From assembly GCA_041685505.1 (NCBI GenBank), contig JAWLFQ010000035.1:1-23742 (forward strand): a stretch of 23,742 nucleotides of DNA, written 5' to 3'. Positions 22,285-23,742 of the stretch are shown here, piece after piece. The translations under genes were made by a program, and so were the position numbers. Numbering within the stretch: the stretch's first letter is position 1; each line of letters opens with the position of its first letter. Source of the stretch: T1Sed10-7 sp041685505 (lineage in GTDB: Bacteria > Actinomycetota > Nitriliruptoria > Nitriliruptorales > Nitriliruptoraceae). The notes under the pieces were generated by a model. It had not been told where the DNA came from. It worked only from the letters and a program-made list of their open reading frames with translations, and searched no databases.

Positions 22285-22287
22285 GCT
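22282..22287 (+). promoter_or_regulatory. Possible -10 hexamer for hisA-hisF
   Basis: TACGCT fits TANNNT, 30 nt before the hisA GTG. Because the ATPase gene on the other strand separates hisA from hisH, hisA-hisF needs its own promoter or a transcript reading through the antisense gene. No -35 is clear. Confidence 0.35.
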
Positions 22288-22316
22288 GCGCTCGTCGCTG
22301 TGTCGCGAGGAGCGCC

Positions 22317-23048
22317 GTGTTCACCCTCTACCCTGCGATCGACATCCGGGATGGCCGGGCCGTGCGCCTGACCCAGGGCCGCTCCGACGCGGAGACCGTC
22401 TACGGCGAGGACCCCGTCGAGGTGGCGCGCGGTTTCGCGGCGACCGGCACCACCTGGCTGCACGTCGTCGACCTCGATGCCGCTTTCACCGGTGAGCCGC
22501 GCAACCGGCACCTGATCGAGGCCATCGTCGACCAGACGGGCTGCCGGGTGCAGGCGTCCGGTGGCGTGCGCACCCTCGCCGACGTGGAGGCCGCCCTGGT
22601 CTACGGCGCAGAGCGGGTCGTGCTCGGCACGATGGCCCTGGCGGACCCGAGCTTCGTCCAACGCGTCCTCGACGCGGTCGGGCCCCGGATCGCCGTGGGG
22701 CTGGATGCCCGCGGCACGACCCTGCAGGCACGTGGATGGACGGAGGCGGCCGGCGACCTGTTCGCCGCCCTGGAGGCCTTCACCGCCATGGGGGTGCCAC
22801 GCTTCGTCTACACCGACGTGGCCCGCGACGGGATGCTGGCGGGGCCCAACATCGACATGCTGCAGCGCGTCGCCGACGCCACCACGGCGAAGGTCACCGC
22901 CAGCGGCGGGGTGAGCTCGCTCGCGGACCTCTCGGCGCTGGCCAGCTGCCACGAACGGGTGGACGCCGCCATCGTGGGCAAGGCCCTGTACAGCGATCGT
23001 TTCACCCTCTCCGACGCGCTGGCGGCGGCCGCCGGAGCGGGCCGATGA
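22317..23048 (+). CDS. hisA: ProFAR isomerase HisA (possibly PriA-like)
   Basis: Isomerises ProFAR to PRFAR in a beta/alpha barrel. 243 residues. Catalytic aspartates are D9 in YPAIDIRDG and D167 in YTDVARDGML; phosphate loops are QASGGVRT and TASGGVSS. The segment IAVGLDARGTTLQARGWT with R139 and W141 closely resembles actinobacterial PriA, which also does the TrpF reaction, but TDVARDGML is more HisA-like than the PriA form. Substrate range cannot be settled here. The GTG has GAGGAG at 22307-22312. The stop overlaps hisF (ATGA). Confidence 0.93.
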   Translation: MFTLYPAIDIRDGRAVRLTQGRSDAETVYGEDPVEVARGFAATGTTWLHVVDLDAAFTGEPRNRHLIEAIVDQTGCRVQASGGVRTLADVEAALVYGAERVVLGTMALADPSFVQRVLDAVGPRIAVGLDARGTTLQARGWTEAAGDLFAALEAFTAMGVPRFVYTDVARDGMLAGPNIDMLQRVADATTAKVTASGGVSSLADLSALASCHERVDAAIVGKALYSDRFTLSDALAAAAGAGR

Positions 23049-23742
23049 GCGTGCGACCTGCGACCTGGCCGGTCGCGGCCACGGATGAGGACGGGCTGGC
23101 CGTCCGGGTGGTCCCCTGCCTGGATGTCACCGAGGGCCGGGTGGTCAAGGGCGTGCGGTTCGTGGAGCTGCGCGACGCCGGTGATCCCGTCGAGCTCGCC
23201 AGGGCCTACGACACCGCCGGTGCCGATGAGCTGGTCTTCCTCGATATCACCGCCTCCAGCGACGACCGGGACATCATGCTGGACGTGGTGGCCCGCACCG
23301 CCGAGGAGGTCTCGATCCCCTTCGCCGTGGGCGGCGGGATGCGCACGGTCGCCGACGCCCGGCGGATGCTGCACGCCGGAGCCGACAAGATCGCCTTCAA
23401 CACCGCCGCGGTCAACCGGCCCGAGCTGCTCGCCGAGGCCGCGGATGCGGTCGGGGGCCAGTCCGTGGTCGTCGCCGTCGACGCCCGCCGGCGTGTCAGC
23501 GACGACCCGGGTGCCGGGTTCGAGGTGGTGATCCACGGTGGGCGCACCCCGACGGGGCTGGACGCGGTCGCCTGGTGCGTCCGGGCCGTGGAGCTGGGAG
23601 CGGGCGAGATCCTGCTCACCTCGATGGACCGGGATGGCACCAAGAGCGGCTTCGATCTGGCGCTGCTGCGGGAGGTGACCACCGCGGTGTCGGTACCGGT
23701 GATCGCCTCAGGCGGTGCGGGTTCGGCGGATCACCTCGCCGA
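23045..23742 (+). CDS. hisF: Imidazole glycerol phosphate synthase cyclase subunit (3' end outside the window)
   Basis: Open from ATG 23045 to the last base without a stop (232 complete codons), so only the C-terminal part of the barrel is missing. HisF uses ammonia from HisH to convert PRFAR to imidazoleglycerol phosphate and AICAR. Catalytic D27 (VPCLDVTEGRVVKGV) and D146 (VVVAVDARR) are present, as are ELVFLDITAS, VGGGMRT, KIAFNTAAV, LLTSMDRDGTKSG and IASGGAG. The first 20 residues are longer than usual. The start overlaps the hisA stop (ATGA). Confidence 0.95.
   Translation, partial: MSVRPATWPVAATDEDGLAVRVVPCLDVTEGRVVKGVRFVELRDAGDPVELARAYDTAGADELVFLDITASSDDRDIMLDVVARTAEEVSIPFAVGGGMRTVADARRMLHAGADKIAFNTAAVNRPELLAEAADAVGGQSVVVAVDARRRVSDDPGAGFEVVIHGGRTPTGLDAVAWCVRAVELGAGEILLTSMDRDGTKSGFDLALLREVTTAVSVPVIASGGAGSADHLA

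Overview
The window is about 23.7 kb of very GC-rich DNA from an actinobacterium. The core gene order aroQ-pepP-efp-nusB-pyrR-pyrB-pyrC-carA-carB is the usual actinobacterial one. A class 1B dihydroorotate dehydrogenase with its PyrK subunit, instead of the class 2 enzyme of Streptomyces or Mycobacterium, points to a deep-branching class such as Nitriliruptoria or Acidimicrobiia; this placement is inference. A run of exactly 100 N flanked by a 99-bp exact duplication shows a scaffolded draft or metagenome assembly.

Layout. (1) 1-87: 3' end of an unidentified gene. (2) 184-1608: DUF222/HNH endonuclease whose start codon lies inside a LexA-type SOS box. (3) 1609-2076: non-coding, ending in a short AT-rich promoter patch with two operator-like palindromes. 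(4) 2077-2970: very acidic, repeat-rich envelope protein, followed by a strong hairpin. (5) 3190-6500: aroQ, pepP, efp, nusB, with GC-rich tandem repeats in two of the gaps. (6) 6621-17217: the de novo UMP pathway, pyrR-pyrB-pyrC-carA-carB-pyrK-pyrD-pyrF, preceded by a clear PyrR-binding RNA loop. It runs from glutamine, bicarbonate and aspartate to UMP and lacks only pyrE. Most junctions are 1-4 nt stop/start overlaps. (7) 17284-21061: hisD-hisC-hisB-hisH, then an orphan sugar-type ABC ATPase on the opposite strand (21085-22176), then hisA-hisF (hisF runs off the end).

Working together: the pyr and his blocks both draw on PRPP and glutamine nitrogen. CarA and HisH are class I glutaminases feeding CarB and HisF. 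PyrR probably represses the pyr block at translation when UMP is high. Histidine genes hisG, hisE and hisI are not in the window.

Most of the window is ordinary core metabolism. The points deserving a second look are the SOS box over the DUF222 start codon, the PyrR loop with a competing hairpin that encloses the ribosome binding site, a 102-residue disordered insertion in NusB, the degenerate ABC ATPase splitting the his cluster with a palindrome in its divergent promoter region, a nested hairpin before hisB, and the assembly artefact that creates a false PyrB-PyrC fusion.
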